Positions 1-8,330 of a stretch of DNA of 64,000 nucleotides are shown here, one piece after another. This DNA is from Deltaproteobacteria bacterium. Lineage in GTDB: Bacteria > Myxococcota_A > Polyangia > DRWM01 > JAAZOP01. The position numbers and the translations under genes are program-made. The stretch is from the NCBI GenBank assembly GCA_016218815.1, contig JACRCX010000142.1, positions 1-64,000 of the forward strand. The letters are read 5' to 3'. Below the pieces are notes generated by a model. That model did not search any database and was not told the origin of the DNA. It worked only from the letters and a program-made list of their open reading frames with translations. Positions within the stretch are counted from its first letter, which is position 1; each line of letters opens with the position of its first letter.

Positions 1-42
1 ATGCTCCATGCCCTGCGCGCCAAGGTGGAGCAGAACAAGTAA
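1..42 (+). CDS. 3' end of an upstream gene (partial)
   Basis: Frame 1 is open from the window edge to a TAA at 40-42 and gives 13 residues ending KVEQNK. It is followed at once by two hairpins that look like a terminator, which supports a real gene end. The ATG at position 1 may be internal because the gene can begin outside the window. The product cannot be identified from so little sequence. Confidence 0.45.
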   Translation: MLHALRAKVEQNK

Positions 43-85
43 CGGGTCGGTCGGACTCTCAACCCTCAGCGCTCGACCCTCGACC

Positions 86-122
86 GCGGCCAGGGGCCGC
101 TTTGGTTGCGGCCACTGGCCGC
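86..122 (+). terminator. two consecutive GCGGCC/GGCCGC hairpins
   Basis: GCGGCC (86-91) pairs with GGCCGC (95-100) across a 3-nt loop and is followed by TTT. A second copy, GCGGCC (108-113) with GGCCGC (117-122), follows. Their place just after the stop of the truncated gene suggests transcription termination. There is no long U-tract, so this is an inference. The stretch just before (about 68-87) resembles a weak copy of the CCGCTCGA repeat family seen near 63700. Confidence 0.4.
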
Positions 123-245
123 GCTGTGTTCATCGGTGGTTGCCTCTTCCCTCCCCCGTCCGGGGCGGCGGCAGGCGGGACGGCGATCCGCGGGCATCCA
201 CCCGCCACTTGTCGAACGGGAGGCGAGAGGCTATGGTGCCGCCCC

Positions 246-644
246 GTGAAGCTCCTGGTGCCGGCTTTGGTCGGGTTCGCTCTGTGCGTCGGGTGCGCCT
301 CGGAGATCGGGGACGAGTGCAGTGCGAACGTCGACTGCTCGGTCAACGGCGACCGGGCGTGCGACACGAGCGTTCCGGGGGGGTATTGCACGATCCTCGA
401 CTGCCGCGCCGGCACGTGCCCGGAGGAGGCCATCTGCGTGGCGTGGGGCGACGGCGTGGGGGAGCGCACCTTCTGCATGCGCCACTGCGGGGACGACTCG
501 GACTGCCGCGGCGGCTATCGATGCTACGATCCCGGCCGGTATGCGGCCGATCACGCGGGCGACTCGACCTTCCGCGCCTCCGACTACGGCGTGATCCTCG
601 ATTTGAGCCCCGGGGAGCCGCGCTTCTGCACGCTGAATTGGTAG
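246..644 (+). CDS. small Cys-rich lipoprotein
   Basis: The protein has 132 residues. The GTG at 246 is chosen because it begins a clear type II signal peptide: a Lys at residue 2, a hydrophobic stretch, then a lipobox-like LCVGC with Cys17. GGGAGGCGAGAGG lies about 15 nt upstream. The mature part has about 12 cysteines and pieces like DECSANVDCS and CGDDSDC, which resemble the Cys-rich modules of myxobacterial surface lipoproteins. It probably sits on the outer membrane. No enzyme motif is visible and the function is unknown. ribF follows on the same strand after about 30 nt. Confidence 0.7.
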   Translation: MKLLVPALVGFALCVGCASEIGDECSANVDCSVNGDRACDTSVPGGYCTILDCRAGTCPEEAICVAWGDGVGERTFCMRHCGDDSDCRGGYRCYDPGRYAADHAGDSTFRASDYGVILDLSPGEPRFCTLNW

Positions 645-675
645 CGCCGGCGGCGCTGCCCCGGAATCGGTGGCC

Positions 676-1659
676 ATGAACGACCGTCGCTGGACCTGGC
701 TCGCGGGGGAGACGCGAAGGACGCCGCGGGCGCTCACGATCGGGGTCTTCGACGGCGTGCATCTCGGCCATCGCGCGCTGCTGGAGCTCCTCGGGGAGAT
801 CGCGCGGGAACGCAGTCTGGACCCGATGGTGCTGACGTTCGATCCCCATCCGCTGGCCGTGGTCGCGCCGGACAAGACCCCGGAGTTGTTGACCACGACG
901 GCGTGCCGGTTGCGCCTGCTCTGCGATGCGGGGGCGTCGAGCGTGGCGGCGTTGCGGTTCGACCACGAGCTGGCGGCGCTGACTCCGGAGCAGTTCGTAC
1001 GGGAGCTCCTGGTCGACGACTTCGACGCGCGCGTGGTCGTGGCCTCGGCGGCGTTCCGCTTCGGCGCGGGAGCACGGGGCGACGTCGCGGCGATGCGCCG
1101 GATCGGGGCGGAGGTCGGGATCGAGGTGATCGAGATCCGGCCGGTGGTGGCGGACGCGCGGCGGGTCTCCTCGACGCGGGTACGCCACGCGCTGGCCGCG
1201 GGCGACGTCTCGCTGGCGGCCAAGCTGCTCGGCCGGCCGCACCTGGTGGAGGGGGTGGTCGAGCGCGGGCTGGCGCGCGGCCGGACGCTGGGCTTCCCGA
1301 CGGCGAACCTGGGGCAGGTCGAGGTGCTGGTGCCGGGCGAGGGGATCTACGCGGCGTGGGCGGCGAGCGGCGACATCGTGCGTCCGGCGGCGGTGCACGT
1401 GGGCCGGCGGCTCACGTTCGAGGGCGCCTCGACGCTGGAGGCGCACCTGCTCGAATTCGACGGTTCCGTGGACTTGTACGGCCGGCCGATGACGCTGGCC
1501 TTCGTGCAGCGGCTGCGGGACGACGTGCGATTCGCGGGGCCGGAGGAGCTGGCGGCGCAGATCGCGCGGGACGTCGAGGCGGTGCGGGCGATGCTGGGCG
1601 GGGCGCCGCCCGATCCGGCGCTGGGGGCGTGTCGCGTGGATCTCGCCGCAGGGGGCTAG
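676..1659 (+). CDS. ribF: bifunctional riboflavin kinase / FAD synthetase RibF
   Basis: RibF phosphorylates riboflavin to FMN and adenylates FMN to FAD in the cytosol. The 327-residue protein has the usual two domains. The N-terminal FAD synthetase domain carries the nucleotidyltransferase signature GVFDGVHLGH near residue 22, TFDPHP near residue 56, and a SSTRVR motif near residue 165. The C-terminal riboflavin kinase domain has GRTLGFPTANL near residue 205 and a GIYAAW strand. The usual bacterial length is about 310 residues. ATG 676 is preferred; a GTG at 670 is in frame. FAD made here would serve the large FAD-linked oxidase encoded nearby, but that link is only positional. Confidence 0.95.
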   Translation: MNDRRWTWLAGETRRTPRALTIGVFDGVHLGHRALLELLGEIARERSLDPMVLTFDPHPLAVVAPDKTPELLTTTACRLRLLCDAGASSVAALRFDHELAALTPEQFVRELLVDDFDARVVVASAAFRFGAGARGDVAAMRRIGAEVGIEVIEIRPVVADARRVSSTRVRHALAAGDVSLAAKLLGRPHLVEGVVERGLARGRTLGFPTANLGQVEVLVPGEGIYAAWAASGDIVRPAAVHVGRRLTFEGASTLEAHLLEFDGSVDLYGRPMTLAFVQRLRDDVRFAGPEELAAQIARDVEAVRAMLGGAPPDPALGACRVDLAAGG

Positions 1660-1695
1660 CGAGCAGGGGGAGAGCGGGAAGAGCAGGAAGGGATC

Positions 1696-1724
1696 TCGCG
1701 CAGGGACGCAGAGACGCAGAGGAG
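1696..1724 (+). repeat. 8-bp-unit tandem array CGCAGRGA
   Basis: About three drifting copies of an 8-bp unit (CGCAGGGA, CGCAGAGA, CGCAGAGG) lie between the ribF stop and the next start. A related array made of CTTTGCG units is at 60891-60932. Confidence 0.6.
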
Positions 1725-1756
1725 TGGGCTCGTGGTTCCGGGTCCGGAGGTGAGAG

Positions 1757-3025
1757 ATGAGCGGGTTTCATGAGCGGTTCCTGGGGCGGTTGCCGCTGTC
1801 GGTGTTGCGTTCGGTCGCGAAGCGGATGGACGTGGAGGGGGCGGAGGGGATGGAGCGGGAGGCGCTCGTCGCGGCGCTGTCCGAGGCGCCGGGGCGGCGG
1901 GCGGCGGCGTTCGGGCAGTCGTTGCGGCGGCTGGTGAACCGGCTCCCGGGCGGAGTGTTGAAGGGCGTCGGGGCCGGGGTGACACCGAGGCCGTCGGCGG
2001 GGCCGGGGCCGCGCGGTGGGACCGGGGCGGCGGGGTCGGACGGCGAAGCGGCCGCCGGGCCCGCGGGACCGGCGCCGGACGTCGTGCGGGCCGAGCAGCG
2101 CGGGGCGGGGGGCGCGACGCTCGGGTACGAGACGGTGACGATGGTGGACGTGCTGCTGCGCCAGGGCCACGTGGACAAGGCCCGCACGACGTTGCAGCGG
2201 ATCCTGGAGCGCGAGCCCGGGAATGCCGAGGCGCGGCGGCGACTGGATGAGCTGGTGGGCCGGGCCGGGCGGGCCGAGGGGCCGCCGGCGCGCGAGGTTC
2301 CGGCGCCGGCGTCCGCGGCTGCGATGGGGGACAAGGCGCATCCGGCGAGGGTCGACGAGCCGGTGTTCCGGCCGCACGCGGACGGTCCGCCGGAGCCGAT
2401 CGGGCTCCTGGATTTCGAGGAGCCGCCGCTGGGGTACGGCCGCGTCTACGCCGGGCTGCTGCCGGTCGAGCCGACGCTGGTCTACGCGTACTGGGAGGTG
2501 ACGCCCGACGCGGTGGAGACGGTGCGGCGGAAGCTCGGGGACGCGGAGGCGCGACTCGTGCTGCGTTTCGTGTCGCACCATCCGGAGGCGCCGGCGGGTG
2601 GAGCGGTGCGGGATGTCGAGGCGACCGACCTGGTGGGCGAGTACTTCTTCCTCGAGGTGGTGCCCGGTTCGAGCAACCGGCTGGCGGTCGGGTTGCAGAG
2701 CCTCGGCGGGCTGTTCGAGCCGATCTGCCACACGGGAATGGCGACGACCGCCGCGGGCGTGCCGTCGGCGGACACGCGCGAGGTATGGCTCGACGTGGAG
2801 CCGCCGGTCGAGCGTCCCGCGCCGCTGCCGCAGCCGATCCGCATCCTGGAGCGCACGGAGGGTACGCCGCAGGAGGCGCTGGTGAGCCGGGCGCACCGCA
2901 TCGGGCTGGGGGGCCTGCCGGAGGACACGCAGCAACGGCTCCTGACGCGGCTGCACGAAGTGCTCCGTTCGCTCGCGCGACCCGGTGCGTTGCCGACGTC
3001 GCCGGGGATGACGCCCCGGGGCTGA
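1757..3025 (+). CDS. DUF4912 domain protein with a TPR-like segment
   Basis: The protein has 422 residues. Residues 1-70 form a helical, Rho-N-like start; 70-115 are a Gly/Pro/Ala-rich linker; about 120-170 look like one or two TPR helices (VDVLLRQGHVDKARTTLQRI and the following LEREPGNAEA). The DUF4912 domain starts near 215, with PLGYGRVYAGLLPVEPT followed by YAYWEV, the typical core of this family, and a beta-rich SNRLAVGLQSLGG segment. DUF4912 proteins occur widely in deltaproteobacterial and clostridial lineages and have no assigned biochemical role. The start is supported by GGAGGTGAGAG just upstream. The gene is convergent with the FAD oxidase gene and its stop lies in a hairpin loop. 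Confidence 0.85.
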   Translation: MSGFHERFLGRLPLSVLRSVAKRMDVEGAEGMEREALVAALSEAPGRRAAAFGQSLRRLVNRLPGGVLKGVGAGVTPRPSAGPGPRGGTGAAGSDGEAAAGPAGPAPDVVRAEQRGAGGATLGYETVTMVDVLLRQGHVDKARTTLQRILEREPGNAEARRRLDELVGRAGRAEGPPAREVPAPASAAAMGDKAHPARVDEPVFRPHADGPPEPIGLLDFEEPPLGYGRVYAGLLPVEPTLVYAYWEVTPDAVETVRRKLGDAEARLVLRFVSHHPEAPAGGAVRDVEATDLVGEYFFLEVVPGSSNRLAVGLQSLGGLFEPICHTGMATTAAGVPSADTREVWLDVEPPVERPAPLPQPIRILERTEGTPQEALVSRAHRIGLGGLPEDTQQRLLTRLHEVLRSLARPGALPTSPGMTPRG

Positions 3026-3033
3026 AACCCGGG
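3015..3033. terminator. convergent-gene hairpin CCCGGG/CCCGGG
   Basis: CCCGGG (3015-3020) and CCCGGG (3028-3033) flank a 7-nt loop that contains the TGA of the DUF4912 gene. The element sits between two convergent genes and is symmetrical, so it could end transcription from both sides. There is no U-tract. It belongs to a loose family of GGGCT/AGCCC hairpins found again near 35140, 40170 and 55760. Confidence 0.4.
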
Positions 3034-3035
3034 AC

Positions 3036-5924
3036 CTATACCAGCCCCAGTGTTCCCGGATTCAGGATGCCCGCGGGGTCCAGCTCGCGTTTGAGGGATT
3101 CCATCCACGGACGCAGTGGGCCGTGGGACGCGCGCAGGAGATGCCGGGGGAGCGGCCTGGGACCGCGGCAGGCGGCGAGCGCCAGGCCGGCGACGGCGAT
3201 GCGTTCGACGAGACGGAAGGCCGGGCGACGGGCGTCGGAGACGCGCTTCTCGGGCTCGAGGAAGGTCCACGTCGCGGAGCCGCCCTCGGGCAGGGCGTTG
3301 GCGAAGCGGCAGGAGACGGAGTCCTCGGGGGCAAGGGCGGCGGCCTCGCGATCGAGGGCGAGGAGCTCGGACCAGCGGCCGGCGGCTTCGACCCGTTCCA
3401 GGGTGCGGCCGGTCTCGGCGGGCAGGTCGAGCGGGTCGCGGGTGCACAGCGGGTCGTCCTCGGACGCCTCGGTCCCCTCGGCGGCGGCAATTCGCTCGCG
3501 CGCCAGGTCCACGAAGCGATCGACGACCGTGGTGTGGCCCTCGAAGGCGAGGACGAGCGCGGCCTCGCCGCGCATCGGCGACGTCGCCCAGGCGGGGCCG
3601 GGGCGGACGACGCGGGCGGCGGCGGGGCGCACGGAGTCGGCAAGCAGGGCGGAGAGGCAGGCGAGGGCCGGGGCCGGTCCGGGGAACCAGGCGCCCAGGA
3701 CGTGTCGGGCCTTGGGGGGGCGGTGGACGCGGAGGTAGGCGGCGGTGATCACGCCGAACGCGCCTTCCCCGCCGACGAACGCCTGCATCAGATCGGGGCC
3801 GGCGGCGCGGCGCGGCGCGGCCTTGATGCGGATGGCGTCGCCGCGGGGGAGCACGGCCTCCAGGCCGATGCACGCGTCGTCGAAGGAGCCGTAGAGGGCC
3901 GAGGCCTCGCCCCAGCCGCGGCCGCCGAGCAGTCCGCCGAGCTTGGGGGACAGATCGGGGAGGAGGGAGTAGCCGAGCGAGAGGGCGTGGACCGCGAGCT
4001 GTTCCTGGAGGGTGCGGACGCGGATCCCGGCCTCGGCGTGGACGACGAGCGCCTCCTCGGAGAGATGGCGGATGGCCTGCATGCGTTCGAGCGTCAGGAC
4101 GATCGCGGAGGTGCCGGGGGGGATGCGTCCGGGGGCGGTTTCGGAGCGGGCGACGACCGGGATGCCGTACAAGGTGGCGAGGCGCATGCAGGCGGCGACC
4201 TCGGGGGCATCGACCGGGGTGACGGTGAACACGGGGGGATCGCCCTCGGCGACGACGCCGCCGGGGAGCGCGTCCTCCAGGGCGCGGAGGGCGGAGGAGG
4301 CGTCGGTCGTTGGTTTCTGGCTCTTGGTTCTGGGTACGGGCAGGGACGGGGGGGCGGCGGGGGGGGATTTCTCGCGGGGGCCGAGGAGCTTGCCGGGGTT
4401 GAGGAGGCCGGCGGGGTCGAGGGTGCGCTTGACGGCCCAGGCGATGTGCAGGGCGCCGCCGTACTCGCCTTCCATGGCGGCGGCCTTCGCGACGCCGACG
4501 CCGTGGTGGTGGGAGATCACGCCGCCGGTCTCGACGACGGCGGACAGGGCGGTGCGCCACGTGTCGTCGTAGAGGTCCAGGGCGGCGTCGTCGGAGCGGG
4601 CGGCGCCGACGAAGGTGAAGTAGATCGAGCAGCCCTCGTGGTAGGCGTGGGAGAAATGGGCCAGGACCAGGACCTTGCGGCGCAGGGCCTCGCGGACGGC
4701 GACGTAGACGGGGAGCAGGCGGTCCCAGGTGGCGGCGATTTCCATCGTGTCGTTGAAACCGCCCCCGGCGAAAACGCCGGACTGGCGGTAGGAGATGGCG
4801 TAGCGGTGGTCGAACCACTGGCGCGCCAGGGACTCGCCCATGTCCGTGCCGAGGTCGGCGAGGAGGTCGATGGCAAGGCGTTCCTCGGCCTGGGCGAGGG
4901 AGGCGCGGCCTTCGAAGACGAGGATCAGGATGCAGCCGCCGAGGGCCGCGTCGGGAAGGCGATCGAGGGCGGTGTTGGGGTATTCGGGGTGCTCGAGCAG
5001 CTCGCGGGTGGCGCGCTGCTTCATGCCGTGGACGAGGCCCTTGCCGGCGGAGCGGAGGCGGGCGAGGAGCGAGCCGGCGGCGGGCGAGTCGCCCCGTACG
5101 GAGCCCATGCGGAGGATGAGGCTGTCGATGGCGTCGTAGAGGCGGACGACGGCCGGGCGGACGCCGGCCTGGAGCAGGCGGCGCACGCCGTCCAGGCCGC
5201 TCTTGAGCGAGGAGAAGCGCAACGCGCGGAAGCGGCGCGATTCCGGGGCGGGCCGGATGCGCAGGCGCGCGTCGGTAATGATGCCGTAGATGCCCTCGCT
5301 GCCGACGAGGAGCTGGGCGAAGCCGGCGCCCATGCCGCGGCGGGGAAGGCCGGAGACGAGGTGGCGGCGCCCGTCGGCGGTGACGATGCCGACGTCGGAA
5401 ACCATGTCCTCGATCTTGCCGTAGAGCGTCGAGGTCTGGCCGGCGCCGCGGGTGGCGATCCAGCCGCCGACGCTGGAGCAGTACATCGATGACGGGAAGT
5501 GGCCGCCGGTGAAGCCGCGGCGAGAAAGGGCCTGCTCGTAGTCCTCGCCGATCATCCCGGCCTCGACATCGGCCAGCCGGCGCTCGGGGTCGACCGTGCG
5601 GAGCCGGCAGAGCTTCTTGAGATCGAGCACGACGTCGCCGCGCAGCGGAAGGGTGCCGCCGCAGACGCCGGAGCCGGCGCCGAAGGGGACGACGGGGATG
5701 CCGCGAGCGCCGAGGCAGCGCAGGACGTCGCCGACTTGCTCGGCAGAGGAGGGCCAGACCACCGCCTGCGGAGGATGGACGGTGTGGCGCCCGGCGCGGA
5801 GCCACAGCAGGGCCTTGGGCCACAGATCGCGGGAGTAGGCGAGCTGGTCGACCGGATCCTCGGAGAGGCCGGCGGGGCCCACCGCCGCCTCCAGCTCGCG
5901 GCGGAGCTTCGGGTCAAGCGTCAT
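3036..5924 (-). CDS. tandem FAD-linked oxidase; N-half resembles alkyl-DHAP synthase
   Basis: The protein has 962 residues and two complete FAD-binding type 4 (VAO/PCMH-type) modules, about twice the usual length. The first (1 to about 525) has the FAD loop FGAGSGVCGG, TLYGKIEDMV, AHFSHAYHEG and the HHHGVG motif. These resemble alkyldihydroxyacetonephosphate synthase, the ether-lipid enzyme, though glycolate- or lactate-oxidase-like activity is also possible. The second (about 555-962) has GSFDDACIGLEAVLPRG and a GGEGAFGVIT strand, is shorter, and has no HHH motif, so it may be structural or use another substrate. The linker (about 526-553) is encoded by a 7-bp tandem repeat array. It is the last gene of a minus-strand set with the DUF362 and phosphoesterase genes (28-nt gap). 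No clear Shine-Dalgarno precedes the ATG. Confidence 0.85.
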   Translation of the reverse strand: MTLDPKLRRELEAAVGPAGLSEDPVDQLAYSRDLWPKALLWLRAGRHTVHPPQAVVWPSSAEQVGDVLRCLGARGIPVVPFGAGSGVCGGTLPLRGDVVLDLKKLCRLRTVDPERRLADVEAGMIGEDYEQALSRRGFTGGHFPSSMYCSSVGGWIATRGAGQTSTLYGKIEDMVSDVGIVTADGRRHLVSGLPRRGMGAGFAQLLVGSEGIYGIITDARLRIRPAPESRRFRALRFSSLKSGLDGVRRLLQAGVRPAVVRLYDAIDSLILRMGSVRGDSPAAGSLLARLRSAGKGLVHGMKQRATRELLEHPEYPNTALDRLPDAALGGCILILVFEGRASLAQAEERLAIDLLADLGTDMGESLARQWFDHRYAISYRQSGVFAGGGFNDTMEIAATWDRLLPVYVAVREALRRKVLVLAHFSHAYHEGCSIYFTFVGAARSDDAALDLYDDTWRTALSAVVETGGVISHHHGVGVAKAAAMEGEYGGALHIAWAVKRTLDPAGLLNPGKLLGPREKSPPAAPPSLPVPRTKSQKPTTDASSALRALEDALPGGVVAEGDPPVFTVTPVDAPEVAACMRLATLYGIPVVARSETAPGRIPPGTSAIVLTLERMQAIRHLSEEALVVHAEAGIRVRTLQEQLAVHALSLGYSLLPDLSPKLGGLLGGRGWGEASALYGSFDDACIGLEAVLPRGDAIRIKAAPRRAAGPDLMQAFVGGEGAFGVITAAYLRVHRPPKARHVLGAWFPGPAPALACLSALLADSVRPAAARVVRPGPAWATSPMRGEAALVLAFEGHTTVVDRFVDLARERIAAAEGTEASEDDPLCTRDPLDLPAETGRTLERVEAAGRWSELLALDREAAALAPEDSVSCRFANALPEGGSATWTFLEPEKRVSDARRPAFRLVERIAVAGLALAACRGPRPLPRHLLRASHGPLRPWMESLKRELDPAGILNPGTLGLV
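4305..4340. repeat. 7-bp-unit array (TTNTTGG family) inside a coding region
   Basis: About five drifting copies of TTNTTGG in the plus orientation. On the minus strand it is translated as the linker PVPRTKSQKPTT between the two FAD modules. The same family lies intergenically at 8278-8312, 35871-35920 and 47856-47887. Confidence 0.7.
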
Positions 5925-5952
5925 GCGAGGGAGTCTACGTCAGGCGGAGGCC

Positions 5953-7038
5953 TCAACGGTAGCGTTCGAAGAGGCGGCCCCACTTGGTGCCGAGCCATTG
6001 CTCGTAGATGCGCTTGCCGTGCACGGGCCACCACCAGTGGTCGTGGTAGACGTCGGAGCCGGTGATGAAAGCCTGGACCATCGAGGTGCGGAAGAAGAGC
6101 TTCTGGGCGGCGCGCAGGGGCCCGAACCAGAGCAGGTCGCCGGCGGTGCTGGCGAGGTTGTCGCCGACGGTGAAGCCCCAGCGCTCGTCGGCCAGCTCGG
6201 GCTGACCGACGATCTCGATCTCGCGCGGGTCGCCCACGCCCAGGCCGCGCTGGTGCGCGACGGAGATGTACTCGATGGTCATCGGGTCGAAGCCCATGAG
6301 GCGTGCCGCGACGGCATCGATGGCGACGCAGTCCCCGGAGGCGAGAATGACGTCCTTCTCGACGGGGCGCATCGTGCGCGGTCCCGGGCCGTCGCCGGCC
6401 GTCGTGCCGTCCATCACGGCGAAGATGCCGGTGTGGATCTCCTTCTGGATCTGGAGCAGGTCGACGAGGGTCTTGTGGATCCAGGAGTGGGTGTAGTGGC
6501 GGTGCGTGGACAGCAGGCCGCCGAAGGCGTTCTTCATCGCTCCGGTGGTGGTGGTGTAGATGTGGCACTTGACGGTCGGGAGATGGACGACGTTCTTGCC
6601 GTGGAAGTAGTCCGGGATGCGGATGCCCTCCGGGAAGATGTCCTTGAGCACGAGCATCGGCGCCTTGGGCTCGTAGATCTCCCAGCTCATGTCCTCGTCG
6701 TAGAAGTTGTAGAGGATGGGGACGCAGTTGTCGTTGAGCACGCCGCGGTAGCGGTTGAGACGCTCGCCCTTGTGCGCGTTGGTGACGACCGTGACGTTCT
6801 CGACGCAGGTGAGGTCGCGGTACCCGGCGGCGCGCAGGGCGCGAACGGTGCCTTCGAGCTGCCAGGGAGTGGTGTTGGCGCCGGGCATGGGCAGGTGCCA
6901 GGAGATGTTGTCCTTGAGGATCGTGGTGGATTGCGGATCGAGGAAGTGGCGCATCTCCGCCAGCTCGCACAGCCGGCCGTAGTCCTCAACCACCGAGTCC
7001 GGCCGGGTGCGCAGGATCGCGACTTTCGCCTTGGCCAT
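5953..7038 (-). CDS. DUF362 domain protein
   Basis: The protein has 361 residues. DUF362 features include VAILRTRPDSVVEDY at the start, WHLPMPGANTTPWQLEGTVR, LPTVKCHIYTTTTGAMKN near residue 155, and GDCVAIDAVAARLMGFD near residue 235. Related proteins are often joined to ferredoxin domains, but this one has no Cys cluster and no signal peptide, so it is probably cytosolic. The biochemical role of the family is not established. ATG 7038 is chosen because GAGGAGG lies 5 nt upstream. The gene starts 13 nt after the phosphoesterase stop and ends 28 nt before the FAD oxidase, so the three are probably co-transcribed. The C-terminal segment is Trp-rich (DHWWWPVHG). Confidence 0.85.
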   Translation of the reverse strand: MAKAKVAILRTRPDSVVEDYGRLCELAEMRHFLDPQSTTILKDNISWHLPMPGANTTPWQLEGTVRALRAAGYRDLTCVENVTVVTNAHKGERLNRYRGVLNDNCVPILYNFYDEDMSWEIYEPKAPMLVLKDIFPEGIRIPDYFHGKNVVHLPTVKCHIYTTTTGAMKNAFGGLLSTHRHYTHSWIHKTLVDLLQIQKEIHTGIFAVMDGTTAGDGPGPRTMRPVEKDVILASGDCVAIDAVAARLMGFDPMTIEYISVAHQRGLGVGDPREIEIVGQPELADERWGFTVGDNLASTAGDLLWFGPLRAAQKLFFRTSMVQAFITGSDVYHDHWWWPVHGKRIYEQWLGTKWGRLFERYR

Positions 7039-7051
7039 GGTGCCTCCTCTT

Positions 7052-8239
7052 TCACAGGAACGTGGCGACGTCGACGCGATGGTCGCCGTAGAGCTGGATG
7101 ACGCGCGCGGTGGAGCCGTCCTTCTCGGCCGGGGTGACGACGATCGTCTGGCCGTCGTAGCCGGGGAGCGTGTAGTCCAGGTGGTGGTGCCCGGCGAAGA
7201 AGCCCCAGATGGAGCCGCCGAGCGCGTGATCGCGGATGTACCCGTCGATGCGGTTGACCTCGTCGATCGTGAGGCAGTCGAGGATCCCGAGGCTGGTGAC
7301 GATGGGGGGATGGTGGCTGAAGAAGAAGACGTTGTCTTCTCCGAAGCCGGTGTAGGCGTCGAGGTGACCGGTGAGCCAGCGCCAGGTTCCGCCTTCGAAG
7401 TCGAACAGGTCGGCCTCGGAGGTGACGCCGTGGTACCCGAGAGGCGCGTGGCTCCGGGTGACCAGATCCAGGGCGACGAAGTGGTAGCCCTCGTAGTCGA
7501 AGGCGTAGTTCTGGAAGCTCGCCATGCAGGAGCACTCGGGGTTGTAGACGGGGGTGGGGGCCTTCTCGAGGGAGGGGAAGAGGGTTTGCAAGAGGGCGAA
7601 CTGGTCGGAGAAGACCTCTTCGAACTGGGCGTCGCCGACGGGGCCGGAGGCCTCGTCGGAGCCGGAGTAGGGCCAGATGTCGTGGTTGCCGATGAGGGGG
7701 AAGTAGGGGACGTTGAGCTGGTCGAGGATGTCCTTGGCCTTCTGCTCCTCGGAGCGTTCGCCGCTGTCGCCGAGGTCGCCGGTGACCATGACGAAGCGGA
7801 TGTCGTAGTCGTCGATGGCGAAGTTGATCTTGCTGACGGCGAAGCGGAGGGTCGCGGTGACGTCGTCCTCGGGGCCGTCACGATCGTCCCAGCCCGGGGT
7901 GCCGTAGTCGTCGGCGCCCTCGCCGATGTGCAGATCTGTAATCTGGGCGAAGGAGAAGAGGCGCGCATCGGTGACCTCGGCTTCGGCTTCGGCGTCCGCG
8001 GCGTCGGCTTCCTCTTCGATCTCGGCCTCGGCTTCGGCCTCGGCTTCGAACTCCGGCGCGGCGTCGATCTCGGGTTCCGCGTCGTCCGCGGCGCCGTCGT
8101 CCGGCTCGGCGTCGATTGCATCCGCGCCGGCGTCCGCGTCGTCGCCGGCAAACCCGCCGCCGCAGGCGGGAACGAGGACGAGAAGGACGGGGAGGAGGGC
8201 GGCGAGGGTGCGAAGGGTCGGGGCGGGGGTGAGTGTCAT
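7052..8239 (-). CDS. calcineurin-type metallophosphoesterase lipoprotein
   Basis: The 395-residue protein starts with a lipoprotein signal peptide (lipobox VPAC, Cys26). A long acidic Asp/Glu/Ala tether runs to about residue 90 and is followed by a metallophosphoesterase domain. The five metal-binding blocks are visible in order: DLHIG, GDLGDSG, GNHD, SHHPP and GHHH. The substrate is unknown; exported members often cleave phosphodiesters, phosphomonoesters or nucleotides. Its likely place is the outer membrane surface or periplasm. It is the first gene of the minus-strand set with DUF362 and the FAD oxidase. The tether is encoded by GAC/GCG/GAG codon runs, like those of several other lipoproteins in this window. 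Confidence 0.9.
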   Translation of the reverse strand: MTLTPAPTLRTLAALLPVLLVLVPACGGGFAGDDADAGADAIDAEPDDGAADDAEPEIDAAPEFEAEAEAEAEIEEEADAADAEAEAEVTDARLFSFAQITDLHIGEGADDYGTPGWDDRDGPEDDVTATLRFAVSKINFAIDDYDIRFVMVTGDLGDSGERSEEQKAKDILDQLNVPYFPLIGNHDIWPYSGSDEASGPVGDAQFEEVFSDQFALLQTLFPSLEKAPTPVYNPECSCMASFQNYAFDYEGYHFVALDLVTRSHAPLGYHGVTSEADLFDFEGGTWRWLTGHLDAYTGFGEDNVFFFSHHPPIVTSLGILDCLTIDEVNRIDGYIRDHALGGSIWGFFAGHHHLDYTLPGYDGQTIVVTPAEKDGSTARVIQLYGDHRVDVATFL

Positions 8240-8277
8240 GGTGTGGGTACCGTATCGCGTGGCTGGGCGGCGTCAAG

Positions 8278-8312
8278 GTCGTTGGTTCTTGGTTGTTGGT
8301 TATTGGTCCGGC
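8278..8312. repeat. 7-bp-unit array TTNTTGG
   Basis: Four close copies (GTTGG, TTCTTGG, TTGTTGG, TTATTGG) lie in the short gap between the divergent starts of the phosphoesterase and the next lipoprotein. Any promoters for both genes must sit around or inside it. Confidence 0.75.
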
Positions 8313-8330
8313 CGCGCCTATCGTTGGGGG

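Noticed and set aside
2482..5823. Minus-strand open frame of 1113 codons
   Set aside because: It is Arg/Pro/Ala-rich low complexity and lies in another frame of the real FAD oxidase and antisense to the DUF4912 gene. High GC removes stops from shadow frames.
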